Origin: Isoetes taiwanensis
Lineage: Eukaryota; Streptophyta; Lycopodiopsida; Isoetales; Isoetaceae
DNA: 64,000 nt
Assembly (NCBI GenBank): GCA_021234155.1
Contig: JAJEKV010000126.1
Location: forward strand, 1,855,771-1,919,770
Reading direction: 5' to 3'
Under the pieces are notes generated by a model. The model was not told the origin of the DNA, did no database searches, and saw only the letters and a list, made by a program, of their open reading frames with translations. Shown here one piece after another: positions 1 to 13,466 of this stretch. The translations under genes were made by a program, and so were the position numbers. Position 1 is the stretch's first letter; each line of letters begins with the position of its first letter.

Positions 1-173
1 TTGTTGCTTCGTTCAGTTACGTATTGCTTACCTCTTCTCCAACTTCGGCATTTTGTTTTTCTGCTCACGAGAAGATCTTTGGATATGTACAACCACAGAA
101 CAAGCCATACCTTTTATTTGGATATGTACAACCGCGAGAACAATATATATAACATATAATTAACAAATGAGTA

Positions 174-268
174 GAAATAAAATATTAATGTACAAGTAAC
201 AAAATGATGAAATAAAAATGTCAATGTACAAGTAACAAAATGATGAAATAAAATGTCCAATGTACATA
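174..268. repeat. 35-36 bp tandem repeat, about 2.7 copies
   Basis: Three successive copies begin with GAAATAAAA and share the core AATGTACAAGTAACAAAATG. They start near 174, 209 and 245; the third is cut short after AATGTACATAG. A second small duplication of TTGGATATGTACAACC lies just upstream near 78 and 118. No coding potential was recognised. Confidence 0.8.
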
Positions 269-1977
269 GTCTGAGAATTGCCCTATAGTGAGTAGAGAAC
301 ACATTAATATAGCGCTTTGCTTGAGTTTAATAAGCTAACAATTGAAATTTCTTCTTGTTTCACACCCAGGTATCTTTTTACACCCAATATCTTTGGGCGA
401 ATCGAGATAAAGAAATGTTTTCTTGGTATTGTGGGGCTAACTTGTAATAATGTAGTGACTTCATTTGCCTTCATTTGAAGTCATTTAGATCGCGAAGTCA
501 TTCCACTATCCTATACGGTTTACTAAACACGCAATCACATCAAATCACCCGATTGCCCGTCTGTGCCAGCACTACTTTCTTGTTTTATATAAATATGCAT
601 ATCTGATACCACCTCGTATAATTTGTTTATTTGAATAGATTAAGCCTTGAGGGCGGCAGGTCCTGGCGGTTCTAGTTGTTCTTGCTTATGAAAAAAGTGC
701 AGCCTTTGAACCCTTAGTCCATAAGCGGTTTGAAATGACTGCGCTTATAAGGAGAAGTGACATGGTATTCCACTTTATCTACTTCTTCATCCTAACGGTT
801 GCTCTTATGCCCTCTTCATGCATAGCACGGTCAAATAGAAGAATGTATCAAAGAAGGGCGTTCCTAGTTTGTTTCCCGTTCCGCCACAACCGCCAAAACA
901 CCTTTGTTTAGAATTGATTAAAAGTTAAAAATTAGCGGAGTTTTTCACTGCTCTAGTTGGCTATTTGCAAAATCCATACGATATCAATGATCATAAAATT
1001 CACTATTTAAGTTAATGCGATTGAAGTTTTTCGGCTTGGTAAAAGAATCCTTGCATCTCTTAAGACTTTCGAGCGTTTTCAACATTTTAATCTTAGATTT
1101 TGACTTTCAAAACATATAGACTATTAGCGGCGGCTTTAGCTTCTAACTCTTTGCAAAGCGATTTTACCCGACATAACATAATGCCGAGACTTATATCTGC
1201 GAAGTCTATAGATTCCTGCCAAGTGCGGCTACAATATGAATGAAAAAAAAATGTGCAATCTTAGCCCTAAACTCAGCCGCCCGTAAACTTGCCCTAAACT
1301 TCGGCGTAAAGTAGGAATGAATGCATAAAGCACACTCATAATCAATGATTGGAGAAAAGTTTGCATTACGGCGTTTTTCTTCTTAATTTAAAACAACGAT
1401 CCAAGTAAAATCGTGCATATTAAATGCAAGCCCCGGAGGAGTTAGGACATGAGTGTGAGGCTTGTAGCTTTAATGGAGAAAATGACATAGTCACCAACAT
1501 TCGGCATTTCCATCTCATATCTATCACATCATTCCACCAACTAGCACCATACAAAACTTTGAACCTTTTCTTAGACACACCAGCTTTGAGAAGATCCATT
1601 TTCTTCGTCAAACATCACACACCAAGTCCCAAATCTCTGGACCACCCTCGGCCTCATAGGAGGTAGCTACAAAGTATTTACCTCTATATACTTAGAGGCT
1701 CCCCAAAATTGTACTTGCTAAGAACCTCTCAACCCTCATCATGCCGGTAGAACTCAAATAGGAAGTGAAATATGCATGTGAACCAAACCATAATACATGG
1801 ATCATAATGAAAACATCGGTAAACCCGTTCAGATGGGTTACGTACCTACCATAGAACTGCACGAATATCCACCTTATGATTAGTCTTGCACTCATACAAT
1901 GTTGGACCCCTCGCAACAAGTGCCCAACCTAGATTCATATTATAAAACATTATACATCCAATCTTCATCTTCCATTT
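269..1977. other. Stretch without a recognisable gene
   Basis: Only short open frames without recognisable domains are present (for example near 1424-1666 plus). I see no splice-linked coding series, RNA gene or terminal repeat here. Confidence 0.6.
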
Positions 1978-2060
1978 CTTCATCTTCATCTTCATCTTCA
2001 TCTTCATCTTCATCTTCATCTTCATCTTCATCTTCATCTTCATCTTCATCTTCATCTTCT
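1978..2060. repeat. (CTTCAT)n hexanucleotide microsatellite
   Basis: About 13-14 uninterrupted CTTCAT units form an 83-bp tract. Frames through it encode Ser-Ser, Lys-Met or Glu-Asp dipeptide runs on different strands. The flanks show no domain that would make any of those frames a convincing gene. Confidence 0.95.
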
Positions 2061-4053
2061 TCAATTCTATCTTTGAGAGTAAGAGGAAGATCACAATGTC
2101 TTAGTTCTGAAATCGGGATCAGTTCCATGAAAGCTGGTGGTAACCATGAGGAGAAATGGTAGGAGCAATAAGCGCAAAGGGTAGATGCTTCAACATTGGT
2201 GATTTCCCACAACAAGTTTTATGGCATGCTAACGTGTCCTTATCAAAGTCCATGAGTGCGCCTAAAACTATAGGCAGGTGAAGAAAGCAACCCTTCAAAC
2301 TTGGTGCCATTTGATAGCGGCGAGCGGCGAGGGCAACATGCGAGGGGGATTCTCTCTATTTCTAATGGGGATGAGAAGCAGAAACAAACCATATTTCCCT
2401 CACGATTTTTGATAATGTGCTTCTGAAGGGATACCATAAGTGCTTGCCATATTTTTGTGATTCTTTGCTCACGATCTAATGGCCAACCGCATTTCGTCAG
2501 CTCCTCCTAGATCCTTCAAATTTTTGAAATTGTGGAGACAAACATAGCAGCCTCGAGGATATTTATTATTCATATTTTTCGGTATGGCATTAATGCTTCC
2601 GGCACGATGGTGTTTTCACGGGCCAGTTCAGATTGGTGTTTGCCTATTTTTCAGTGATGGCTCTAGAGCCTCGAACTTTATTATTCTCTATATTATTGTG
2701 CATTTTGGCAGCGCCTTTGCTTGAAGCTCGACTTTCCTAATGTGTTGCTTCTTCTCGAAGTTCTCCGCTGCCGGGTTACTTTTCTGCGGATTTTTGTGGA
2801 TTTATTAACCGGTGCCGGGACCCGAGCTCCTTCTTGTAGACACGACCATCGTGTTTGTTTCATAGCATTTCTCACGATGCATTCCTCAAAGGCGTTGGCG
2901 TAGTTTCTCAATGGGATTTTCTCAAAAACCCGCCAAAGAGACAGGTTTTTCATCTTCGATGAGAAGGCGTCACCAATTTTCTCACCTTTACATTGTTTAG
3001 CGGCCGGATGGATCATATTTTATCTTGTTTTCTTCATTTCCATCATATGCTCCTAGATGATTTAATCTGGTTTGAGACATGTTTATCATTAATTGTCAAA
3101 CTTTTCTACCCCAAGTAGGGGAATCATTTTGTACTCGGTGATTTTACAAGGCTTCCGATGATAAGAACACCACCACTTCACTTAAATATATATTTTAAAT
3201 TGTTTTGATTCTTTTGGCTTCAATTTTGGGCTTAATAGAAGTGACGGAGATAGGCGAGGAAGCCAAAAGAGCCTCCCTTTCCTTATATTTTTTTTTACGT
3301 TTTCTATTTTTTCCACCACAACTTAGAAGTATCCTTAAAAGATATTAAAAAATTAGTAATGTGAATTATATCTAGATAAAAGCGATAATACATAACTAGC
3401 AAACAAATATTTAGATCAAATTATAAAATGTTCAATCTCAACCACCAATGCATGCATAATCATGGCCTCATGCATAGAGCTCAACGATCCACTAACCAAA
3501 TTTAACAATCCATATTTTCCATCCACTAGAATCAAAGGGTAGAAGCAAGAAAGGGTGGCCTAGTACGACCCTATTTTACCTTTACAAAATATATGGCTTC
3601 GTTTTCCATGATTAAATTGCGTTTTGTAATCATGTCAAATTGTCACGGTAACTAAAAGTGAAGCAAAATGTGGGGTAATTCTTTGCAAATTTTGAATGTC
3701 GATCCTCTTGAGCAGAGGCGATCATCGACGCTTTTCTCAATTTGATCCTTTCTCCAGATTTTTCGGTAACCTTGAAGTTATAGATCGATTTAGATTTGTT
3801 TTGATGTTTCTCTTCTTTCCTCTCTTGAAATTATATTTGACAATTTCTTGAACCGATCCTGCCGAGAATAAAGATCACAGGCATGCCCGATAAATCCAGA
3901 AGGTCTCGAAGGCCCGAGCGGCAATGAAGAAGAAGAAGGCGTCAGTCCTCATCTTCAGCAGTCGAAGCCATTGGTGATCCGGATCTCTGAATGGCGAGAT
4001 GAATGAAGAGCTAGCGACCACGAGAAAAATCTTAGGAGTCTTAAGTTTCCATC
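2061..4053. other. Stretch without a recognisable gene
   Basis: Several open frames of 60-107 codons exist (for example 2693-3016 minus), but none shows a family motif or joins to neighbours by plausible splice sites. The region is AT-rich with no repeat structure that I can see. Confidence 0.5.
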
Positions 4054-4419
4054 TTGCCATCAGTTAGCCGCGATATAGTGGAAAAATATGGAGAAGAGGG
4101 TCAGCCGAGAGAGATTCTGAAGAACAAAATAAGGAAAGCGTGGAGAGATAAGATTCTTTGCAAAAGTATAAAAGGAGAGATCTATGGAAAAAAGATGTGG
4201 CAAATCACCACATACCGGTATACTTTAGGGGGCATTTGCATTAGGCAGTCGTGTGTAAAGTGTGAAGCGGGACAAATTGGCCGGAGAATCTTTGCCTTTG
4301 CCGGTAAGAGTAAGGCAAAGAATCCAATAGTGGAGCTAACGACAGAAGAAAACATGTCAAATCCTCAAAATTTCATGAGGAAGCTTGCCCGACATGGAAG
4401 GAATAAGTTAAGGAGCTAA
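4054..4419 (+). CDS. Unrecognised 121-codon open frame
   Basis: An ATG-started frame encodes a basic, lysine- and arginine-rich product. One CxxC pair (CVKCEAG) lies in its middle and it ends in a run of basic residues. I do not recognise the family. The surroundings are non-coding, and no intron or second exon is evident. It could be a fragment of a decayed mobile element or chance coding. No function is proposed. Confidence 0.2.
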   Translation: MPSVSRDIVEKYGEEGQPREILKNKIRKAWRDKILCKSIKGEIYGKKMWQITTYRYTLGGICIRQSCVKCEAGQIGRRIFAFAGKSKAKNPIVELTTEENMSNPQNFMRKLARHGRNKLRS

Positions 4420-4429
4420 ACTTAGCCAT

Positions 4430-5000
4430 TTAGGCGATTTTAGTACATTTTCAAAACATTGGCTAAAGTAAAATGGAAAAATTGGAAAAAATAATAATTT
4501 TAGCAACTTTATAGGAACAACCTGAAGCTCTTTGTAAAGCGGCTAGAAAGTAAAGAGAGTGAAAATTTGCATTTTTTAGCTAAACCATAGAAACTTTTAG
4601 AGATGAATTTGGACTGGATTTAGCTAACATTGATCTAGTTTAAGTGGAAATATATGATTAGTAGTTTAGTTTCTAGCATTATGAATCAATTTAAGTCCTA
4701 GACTTTGCTTTAGTTAGCATTATTTTAGAATGTTTTCACAAAGAAATTGACTAAAATAAGTGGAAACAATTGAAAAATATAGTAATTTGGTTTAATATTT
4801 TTTGTTGGCCACACCATAAATTTTTGGAATGATCATTTGGGTTAGTTTAATGAAACACTAGAAGTATGAGAGGAAAAATTGTAGAGTTTAAGCTAAACCA
4901 CTTGAGAGAAAGTTTTTGGGATTAATATCGGTAAGAGTTTAGCTAAGTCATTACGGCTAATAAAATGGTGATTAGTAATTTATTCCACTGTTACCCGAGA
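4430..5000. other. AT-rich stretch enriched in the palindromic word TTTAGCTAA
   Basis: TTAGCTAA-like words recur near 4577, 4618, 4889 and 4937, with partial forms (TAGTTAGC, GGCTAA) between them. No open frame of note is present. The spacing is irregular, so this is word enrichment and not a clean tandem repeat. Confidence 0.4.
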
Positions 5001-5610
5001 AGCCACCTCGCTGAGTTCTAAGGTATTCCATTAAGACAAAAGCTGCTCTTGTGGAGGCGGATCTTGGAAAGGCGAAGGAAGAAATCTTTAACCATTAAGA
5101 TCACGGTTTTTTGGAGGATGACCTGCCAAGTCTCACCGTGAAATTTTAAATTCTTGGGAAAGCGAGGCTTGAAGACAAACTTTGAAATGAGGGAAAAAGA
5201 GCGCAGGGAAGCATGGAAGATACCAAGCATCACGGATCTATCTGTACATGGAAGCCAAGTAGCTTCCTTTTCCAAGAATGAAATTATTTGAAAATTACAT
5301 GGCGGTTGGCAAAAACAATGGAAGACCCCATGATTGAGATCTAGAAATAGATTAGGAACATCAATTTGGAAATAGAACTGCTCAGGAGAAGCGATGGAGA
5401 TATTATATGAGAAGAATGTGGGGAGTTGCTTATGTTTATCACGGACTCAGGGTTCTTTGCTGCTGACTAAGCTCCACCTAGAAGTTAGGGATGGAGAGGA
5501 TTCATGTAAGCCAGTCTTTGCACAAGCTAGCGGTGCCGAGGGCACGATAGATCTGCCTTGATTATACCTTTGTCGCGGCCCTTATATTGCATCATGTGTT
5601 TTCGATTCTG
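5001..5610. other. Stretch without a recognisable gene
   Basis: An 85-codon minus-strand frame (5018-5275) is present, but I recognise no domain in it. No RNA gene or clear repeat is visible. Confidence 0.4.
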
Positions 5611-5613
5611 AAC

Positions 5614-6380
5614 TCACCATTGGTATCGATGTATGCATCGGCCCGGAAGATGTAGGCGTAATTAAAGGGATCTATTTCTAGTCTTGTTTATTTAGTTAAT
5701 ATTTTACATTTGAATATGGTGGGGATGTAATAGTTTCAGTTCTCTAAGTTTTTTACTTCTTTGATGTAATATTAGATTTGAAATACTTATACTTTTATCA
5801 TTTTGGTGATATTTCTTCTTCGGGGTGTACTCGATGTAGAAATTCACAACTGCAATATTTCTTCTCTAATGTAGTCTACGTGATACGATGTAGCCATTAT
5901 TGCTTTTATATATCCTTATTGTAATTACAAACTTTGTATGTTCTATGAGCATACTGCTTTGTATGCATTATTTCCGCGTTTGATGATGTCTTACATCAAA
6001 AAGTTTTTAATGGACCTTTGATCTCGTTCCATCTCTACCCTCATGTATCTTTGAACTGCGTACTTTACTGATACAATTGTAGGTTTATCGATGTAATTGT
6101 TTGTGTGATGATTATTTTGGCGGAAGATGTAAATATATGCACATCATTACATGGAGATACACATGTATTTATTTTTCTAATAATAAAACATGAAATGTAA
6201 AATGTGATAATGTAAATATTTACGGTTGAACTTACGAATCTGAGACTTTAGATTTACATCATAATCATACATTAAAAAGAAATATTCACGTTTGGTTTTC
6301 ACAATTGTATTTATATTTACATTTGCATTTACATTTGTACTGATTTACATTCCACGGTTTACGATGTTAATATCTTCGGG
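5614..6380. other. AT-rich stretch enriched in GATGTA(A) / TTACATC words
   Basis: GATGTA or AATGTA words recur at about 5726, 5762, 5832, 5870, 5887, 6092, 6126 and 6210. The complementary TTACAT form dominates from about 6250 to 6355. There is no coding content. The switch of strand near 6230 gives the stretch a loose inverted organisation. Confidence 0.4.
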
Positions 6381-8264
6381 TTCCTATTTTCATTACGGGT
6401 AGCATCACCAAACAAGCTCATCCCATACCTAGAGTGTTAATGAATTTGAAGTATTATTGTGTTTATGTTTTAGTAGTTTTCCATAAAGGATTTTTAATGG
6501 GCGTAGAAATGTTTGAGTAGAAGGTAGGAATCATCTTTGGAGATGGATTTGGTGAATTTCCTTGTCATGGAGATGGGATCCGATGGAGCCAAGCACTTGA
6601 AGCGAGGATACAAAATCGACTGCGGATCACCTCGAAAACACGTACCCTAATGCTCTAACCACTTGAGGAAGACCATCACATAATTAGGACTATTTCTTTA
6701 AACAAAATCTTTCTCGATCCTTATCTTGAATTCTTGCACATTGTATGAACAATTGCTCACGCTTCATGGATATCTAGTAGAATTGGGCTCAAAAAGTTTG
6801 TACATTTGAACTTGCATTAAATTGGACAACAAATATCCACGAAACTCCTTAGCTACTTAGGTAGGATGGAGTGTGTGGATAGCATTATCACGACTTGACT
6901 CACGGAAGGTGTTGATGCCCATATTGTGGCAATAAGCTTTTAGATCTTTACCTTCCAAACATTGTCACATAGACACATGGAAAAGCCTCGTTCTTTTAAG
7001 CGTTGCAAGCAATGGCATGATACATTTTGACTGACCTTGATGAGTGCTTGTGAATGTCTCATTTTATTTTCAATTCTGCGATATCTTACTTTGAATTTCC
7101 TTTATATTGGTAGAGAGCATGCCCACCTCTACAAAAGCTTTAACTTGCTTGGCTCCTTTTGGAAATTCTTGATAAGAGTATAGCGTGGTATTAAAGTAGT
7201 CTTTTCAATGCCCCCATTCCACACAGCAAGGACTTCGAATTCACGACTTCCTTATGAATGTCGGCAATTTCAGTATACTGGGCTTGATGGAAGGATCCCC
7301 AGAGTGAAGTTGTTGCAAAGGTCTAGGAATACTGTTGCCAAAATTATACTTGTGTCATATGGTTCTTGCGACCACTCTATTGGTTCTAGAAAACACAATT
7401 GACGACCGTTATCCAGCTAGGAATTTGATCCAAAGGACCTGAGGATACAACACCATGAAAACACTCGAGGATACAACAACCATGGAGAAAAACATAAGTA
7501 GAAAAGTTTAGTTTGGCAAGTGAAGATTTATTCCGAAGCTTGTTGTTTCCGCGAATCAATTGTGTGTGTACATGTAGAGGAAGATGAAAGCAATAGCTAT
7601 TGATCGCGAACAGTGGATGCCAAAACCATGGTAGCTAACTTTGGCGTAGATGAAGTTGCCAAGACGCATTTTCAACAGCGATACAGGAGATGGTTAGTTT
7701 TAATCTATAGATATGAGTGGTCCTTCAATGACATTTATAGTTTGATGTTGTGTATGATGTTCATAAGAGAGTCTGGAAAAGTCAATGGAAGTAGGAATGC
7801 ATTGGATGTGGCTGCCAAAGGTGGCGGATGTGGCTACTTGATGGGGAGCAGATAAGAAAAGGAAGAGAATGCCTGCCACCAGAATAGAGGTAAAGTTGAA
7901 TATTATGATGTACTTGATAGCTATCGGTTGGTCTATGTCTTTTGCAAGCACCACGGGAGAGGAGGCCAAAGGCGAGAAACTAACTTAAATGAACAAAACA
8001 GTAAAGACAAAAGGAGTTGCAATTACCTCAACAATAGAGGTTAGTTTGCAGCAAATTTCATTAGATTTAGCATCCTGCGCTGACATTGATTACATCTTAA
8101 CAATTTTAGAGGCAGCACTTTAAGTCCTTTCTAGCTTATGTCGAACAAGCCCGGCACGCATGGTTGTTTTAGCCTCAGCTTGAGATCCTTTTCTTGGACT
8201 TTCAGATTGATGACCTGCGTCCTCGGCCTTGACTTAAATTTATGTTGAACCCATTTTTTCCTTT
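6381..8264. other. Stretch without a recognisable gene
   Basis: Short frames only (for example 7208-7402 and 7613-7855 plus, 7700-7969 minus), none with a recognisable domain. No RNA gene, terminal repeat or tandem repeat was seen. Confidence 0.45.
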
Positions 8265-8512
8265 GCCCTTAGTGAATTTTCTTTGCTTGCCCTTCTTATG
8301 AGTTAATTCTTTGTCGAGTTATCCTTTGCCCCAAATTTCCTTGCCCTCTAATGTAGATAATGGATGTTCCATTCTCCGTTTTCAACTCATATCGGATGCA
8401 CCTTTGCCATCAATGTATGTTTTTATGTCGAATATTTCTGCATCTTGAACCCTTCGAATCTTCCTTTGCCTCTTTTTCACTAATATGGTGATACGCTTTT
8501 TTCTTTGCCCTT
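8265..8512. other. Stretch enriched in the word CTTTGCC
   Basis: CTTTGCC or CCTTGCC words occur repeatedly (about 8268, 8325, 8340, 8401, 8465, 8505) in otherwise unremarkable AT-rich sequence. Spacing is irregular. No coding frame of note. Confidence 0.35.
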
Positions 8513-8518
8513 GATAGG

Positions 8519-8738
8519 CTTCATAGATGTTGGAACCAATCCCCTATCTCAATCTTTAGTTATAGTTTTTTGTTTCATCCGTTTTTACGGCTTTGAAAAG
8601 AATTGATTGATTCTTTACCTTTTTCTTTAGAGCTTCATAGATGTTGGAACCGACCCCTATCTCAATCTTCTAGTTATAGTTTTTGTTTCATCAGTTTTTT
8701 ACGGCTTTGAAAAATTGATTGATTCTTGCCTTTGGGAT
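8519..8738. repeat. 114-bp tandem duplication
   Basis: The segment starting CTTCATAGATGTTGGAACC at 8519 is repeated starting at 8633. Both copies contain CCCTATCTCAATCTT, the ATAGTTTTTGTTTCATC block and TTTTTACGGCTTTGAAAA. The copies differ by a few substitutions and short indels. Confidence 0.85.
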
Positions 8739-10071
8739 GGAGTTTACCATCTTATTCAACCCTATCATCCAATGTTGGCATCGTGGCAGCATTTTCAAAA
8801 TCATCATTCGGCGATCAGCATATTTGGGTTCTTTATCTCTTTTGCCAGGATTTATCTTTTACAACAGCGAGTTGGTTTTGATGGCTACATTTTAATGTGG
8901 GTTGATCGCTATCAGGTTATTCAATTATGTGCTTTGGAGTTCTACTTGTTTGGTTGGCATTTCATACATTATTTTTTAGATTGAGTTTTGGTATTTTCAC
9001 TAAAGTATGACTCTTGGCATCCAGTAGACTTAAGCGTCTTGTCATTGACAACTTATTTTGCATATTCATATGTTTTTTTCTTACCTTTTAGTGTTTTTCC
9101 ACTATCTCATCCCATTAACTTTAGTCATTTGAGCTATGGATATTCCATTTGGCCTAGGATAGTTTTCCTCTAGTTTATGTCGTCACAAAGTGTGTCCAGC
9201 GACCTAGTTCTTCTTCGAATTCAATTTTAGCGTCATGTTTCTCCATGGCTATTGATTATTATTTTTATTGTTTGGGCCATCGTTTCTTGATTTGAGGGAG
9301 TAAGGAAGGGAGGAAGCATGACATGTGTTTTCGATATCTACATGTTTGTTGCTTAGATTTGACCTCACGTTTTTATAGTAGGCGAGGAATCTCTGCGAGG
9401 CGGGCCAAGTTGGACATGTAGTTATGCATTAGGGATGGTTATGAGCAATGTAGGTTGTTCCTTTACACTAGCATAATCTTCACTTTGATCCTACGGTTTT
9501 ATTTTTTGGCTTGGCTGGTTTGAAGGCTTAGCTTATGTTAAGCCTACTAACCGTTTTAGACCTTAAGATCATTCATTCATTTGTTTTTTCATAGTCTACT
9601 AACATACCCTAACGCAACATCTTTTGGAACCTCATTTAACTGAGAAATCCATTATGTTTACCACTAACATAGCATAACACAATCCGTGCAGGTTAACGAG
9701 AAACATATTGTTGTTTTCCCTTAACTATTTTAGCGACCCTTTGTAGTTGTTTTCGTAGAGTTATTCCCTATGTTTCTATCTAGGTAGTGCGCAAGTTGGT
9801 TCCCTTTGTTTTTTCTATCATAGTCCTTTGGATATTCTTCCTCCATTTTTTTTCTCTTCTTGAGATATATCTTTCTATATATATATTTTTTTAAAAGCGT
9901 GTTCTCTTCATAATGCTCCTCAAATATTACAAAGTACTTCGAGTAAGAAATGTCCTGAAGCATCAATCACTTTTTAGATGATCCTCCATATTGGAATTTT
10001 AATCACGATCAATTGGTGGAGTCACGGCGCAATTATACAGCTTCTTAATTTCTTGAAACTTCATCACGGCA
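8739..10071. other. Stretch without a recognisable gene
   Basis: Two adjacent plus-strand frames (8715-8984, 8988-9173) encode hydrophobic, aromatic-rich peptides that I do not recognise. Their composition follows the T-rich DNA. Nothing else is supported. Confidence 0.4.
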
Positions 10072-11945
10072 TCACAGCTTATCATAAAGATTCTTTCTTA
10101 AGCCTTCCGGCTTCCATACACTCCATATTAGCCAAGACTTTTGCCATGTGAAATGCAATCCTTTTAGAAACGAATCCTTTGATTTGGATAAATGCCAAAG
10201 AAAGTCGCGACTATCAAAGATACTCAAAAAGAAGAATAGCCGGGACCTAAGACTACTTTCAATACGCACAAATATAAGCGATTGCTCCAATGTTTCAATG
10301 CACAGCTCACACAAGGGGAACTTTACTCTCGGCTTAAAAGCGATGAACCATCTCATTAACTCTCAAAGAAGCGATGAATCACCTACCAAAGTAGAACATT
10401 TACCTTTGGCGGATATATTTAAGACCAAACAAAGGTTCGGATGGATTGCTTGAGGCAAAGTACGGCAGAAATGCCATTTTTGAAGGTAAAGTACTTGAGA
10501 ATTAAGCTTTGTCGTGGCATGACTTACTAGCTTCTTGCCTTCTTTAATACCTTGGACAAAGTTCCAAGCATCTTGTTACCCACCTTCTTAATTAGAGGAA
10601 GAGCACTTGCTACATAAGCCCGCTATCTTGTCCAACAACCTTATGTCTCTGAAACCATTGTCAGGGGCAATGTCAATACCAAGAGAAATACCATTGTTCA
10701 ATAGAAATAATACACGCTCTCCTCCACCTGCGGCGAGATCAGCGTATAAATTCTGGCGGGTGAAGTTGTCCATGGTATACAAAGGCAACCACGAAGAAGG
10801 GGAAGATGCACGGAGACAAACTTCCCAATCAAATGTAATCACTGTTGGACTACCTTCCGGTCATCTTTTAGTACTGAGAGGCATGTGAACTAAACTTTCA
10901 ATGGATAACGAAATTGCCCAAGGGAGCTCGAATTTCTCACACCTACATTATGAAAAACCATGCTTGCTTCTTGATTGTTTAAGTAACTTCATACGGTGAT
11001 GCGATGTCTTTCAACAAAGCGAACAATAGCTTAGAAGCTAGACCTTATACCCGCAGCAAGAAAAGATCAACATACTAAGTCCTCCTTGTTTGTTTAAACC
11101 ATATACCATTTCTTCAGCCACCTTCCACCGGTGCCTCCTTGATCGTTACACCCGGACAAAATCTCTTACAATCTTTTTATCTCTTGCAAACTTAAAAGGC
11201 GGAGCCAATAGAGACGAAACCAAATAAATATCGCGTATTGTTCCATCTTTTGACTTAGCTACTTGAATTCTACACGCCAATGATAACTTTGAACCTCTCC
11301 ACCAAATAGATTGCTTTTGTAAATTTAAGATAATTTCGTATTAGCACATTCATGTCAATATCTATAGACCAAAGGGACTCCTAGAAGCTTTTGTCTTTGC
11401 GGATGGTACAACAACCTTCCGGGCATACTCATATAAAAAATCTTGAGCTGCTTCCTTCCCGCAGCACTACACTTAGTCAATTAAGGGAGACAGCCGGATG
11501 CAATTGAAAATAAATCCAAATCTTTTTGATTATCGCATTATTCTCTTCACCATCCACTAGCAAGAGGTATCGTCACGCAAAGTGATTAGCTTCATTTTGT
11601 TCACCTTCCTCCAATAATAATAATCCTTTGCAAGCCATCCTTTTTTCGACCTCATGCAATAGTTCGCGAAGTCAATACGCCTATAGTAAACAAAAAAGGA
11701 GCTAAAGGGCAACCTTGCCTTATTCCGTTCAATTGGAAAAAGCACCAATGGTTCTCCATGATCTGATACTACCCCTTAGCCCGAGAAATCAACATTTTAC
11801 ATGCATCATAGATGGAAACCCGACCAAGAGTCCACTTCACTATCATAAGCTTTAGCAAAATCCAATTTTAAATATAGAAGATTTTGACCTGAACACTTGG
11901 GCCCAATGGTCCTTCATATGCACTACAAAGGGATAATTAAAGATC
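10072..11945 (-). pseudogene. Degenerate LINE (non-LTR retrotransposon) reverse transcriptase and C-terminal region
   Basis: Read on the minus strand, the translation carries broken but ordered hallmarks of a plant LINE ORF2. Near 11838-11872 it gives LKLDFAKAYD, the reverse-transcriptase block before the first catalytic Asp. Near 11701-11726 it gives GIRQGCPLA. Near 11557-11580 it gives a DDT sequence, consistent with a decayed active-site box. Near 10,260-10,320 a C..C....ET pattern resembles the C-terminal zinc-knuckle-like domain. The blocks lie in several frames separated by stops, so the copy is dead. The endonuclease half is absent, and recognisable homology ends at 11,945, where a GC-rich CGTCGTT island begins. 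The class is well supported; exact ends are not. Confidence 0.75.
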
Positions 11946-11947
11946 CT

Positions 11948-12540
11948 TCAACGGCGTCGAGCTACGTGAACCCGAGCGGCCGGGTTGTCGTCGAGGCATA
12001 CGGCGACATGGAGTCATTCAACGGCGACTAACGTCGTTTACGGCGCGTCGTTCAACGCTGGCGATCTATTGGAAAATGGCGTGTCGGTTAGCTGCGTGGC
12101 ATGATGCGCGCCAAGCTATGGCCCGGGCTAGTGTCCAAAACCGTGTGCGTCGTTCGACGGCGTCTCCGCAGTGACGTCGCGCCCGCGTCTGCGTGGAAAT
12201 GGTATGAAATTTGGCGACACAGCGTGTCAAGGCGTGCGGTGCCGTGGATGAGCGGCGCCGGACAAAACTGGCGTGTCACCTCTGCTACTGCTGGCGTAGT
12301 CTTTATGGTACGGCAGCACAGCGTGTCAGGCAGCCCGATAGATGGTTGACGGCGTCCGGACAAAGGCTGACGTGTCACCTGCATGTGCTTGGCATGGTGT
12401 TGGTGCCAAAGTGGCACTGCGTGTCGGGGACCGTCGATATGGCGTGGCGGCGTCACGGAATGGAGTTTTCATTGCGGTTATTGTGAAGTTTTTCTTTATT
12501 GCTTTTGGGATACATGGCCATGGAAGGTATGCTTCGGCGG
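11948..12540. repeat. GC-rich island with CGTCGTT/AACGGCG near-palindromes
   Basis: Near-palindromic words built from CGTCGTT and AACGGCG recur at about 11948-11960, 12013-12028, 12029-12045, 12045-12064, 12146-12164 and 12346. The block is much richer in GC than the AT-rich sequence on both sides. Overlapping open frames (for example 12101-12349 plus, 12088-12456 minus) are a by-product of high GC; none has a recognisable domain. The same word class recurs at 19.1 and 24.6 kb. Confidence 0.6.
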
Positions 12541-13466
12541 CAGACAGTTGAGGAGAGATGAGGATTCAAACTGAGATATGGAACACATCTTCACAAGTAA
12601 GGCTACACTCTATGGATTTATACGCTTTATTGTATTTTTTCTCTGGCCTACAATCTATAGCTTGAGGGTGTAGGGCCGTCGAGGGGCATGAAGAAGGGAA
12701 TCATAGTAGAACCCCTCCTCCACTTTCACGAAGATGGGGACTATGAAACAACGATCCATCGGGATGAAGGTGTTAAGAAGTATGTGATTGGTGAGAAGAC
12801 GACCAAATTGCTAGGAACCAGTAAGGCACTTCTAGCATGATGAGGTGCTTCTTGAAAAAGATGGTCGGGGTTTGGAAGCACCACGAGGGAAAAAACAACA
12901 TTAACATGATACTAAGCGTCCAGCATGGGCGGCCGGACATACTGACATGGAGCTATGGTTCAAGGGGATGGACAAGAGTGGGGAACCAGAACTAGAGTAC
13001 ATAAGCCAAGCTCATGAGGGTATCTTTGAATTGTTCAAGAAGTGATCTTTTTGTTCAATAAACCTATGTTTTGTACATTGTTATATTTTCTCTTGGGTAC
13101 AATCTAGCATTGATACGTACATGAACATGATCACGAAGGATTCTTGAAGATATTTTGCATTCTTGTTGGATCCGCTTCCTTGATTCGATTGCCATTTCGA
13201 ACTGAGGTTTATGACATTTCGACTTGGACTGGTAGAACCAGCGAGATTGTTGTGGTTTGGACTCTCCTATAGCTCTTACAAATGGGACACTTCCATGTTC
13301 CTAAATCTTTCCAGTACATTCTTAGAAGTTTGTGATGGGCCAGTCAGCTTGGATTTTTCTCAACATTGATAGAAGCAAACCACTAAATTTATGTTTCTTT
13401 GTGGCTTGAAGTCAACTGCATCTTCCAAATCTTCCAAATCAGCTCGGTTGCACCAACAGCGAGGCG
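12541..13466. other. Stretch without a recognisable gene
   Basis: Moderate GC sequence. Discontinuous coding-like text lies on the plus strand between 12,690 and 13,050, but I could not assign it to a family. No repeat structure is evident. Confidence 0.4.

Noticed and set aside
1846-2215. Open frames with Ser, Lys-Met or Glu-Asp runs
   Set aside because: They are translations of the (CTTCAT)n microsatellite on different strands, with no supporting domain in the flanks.
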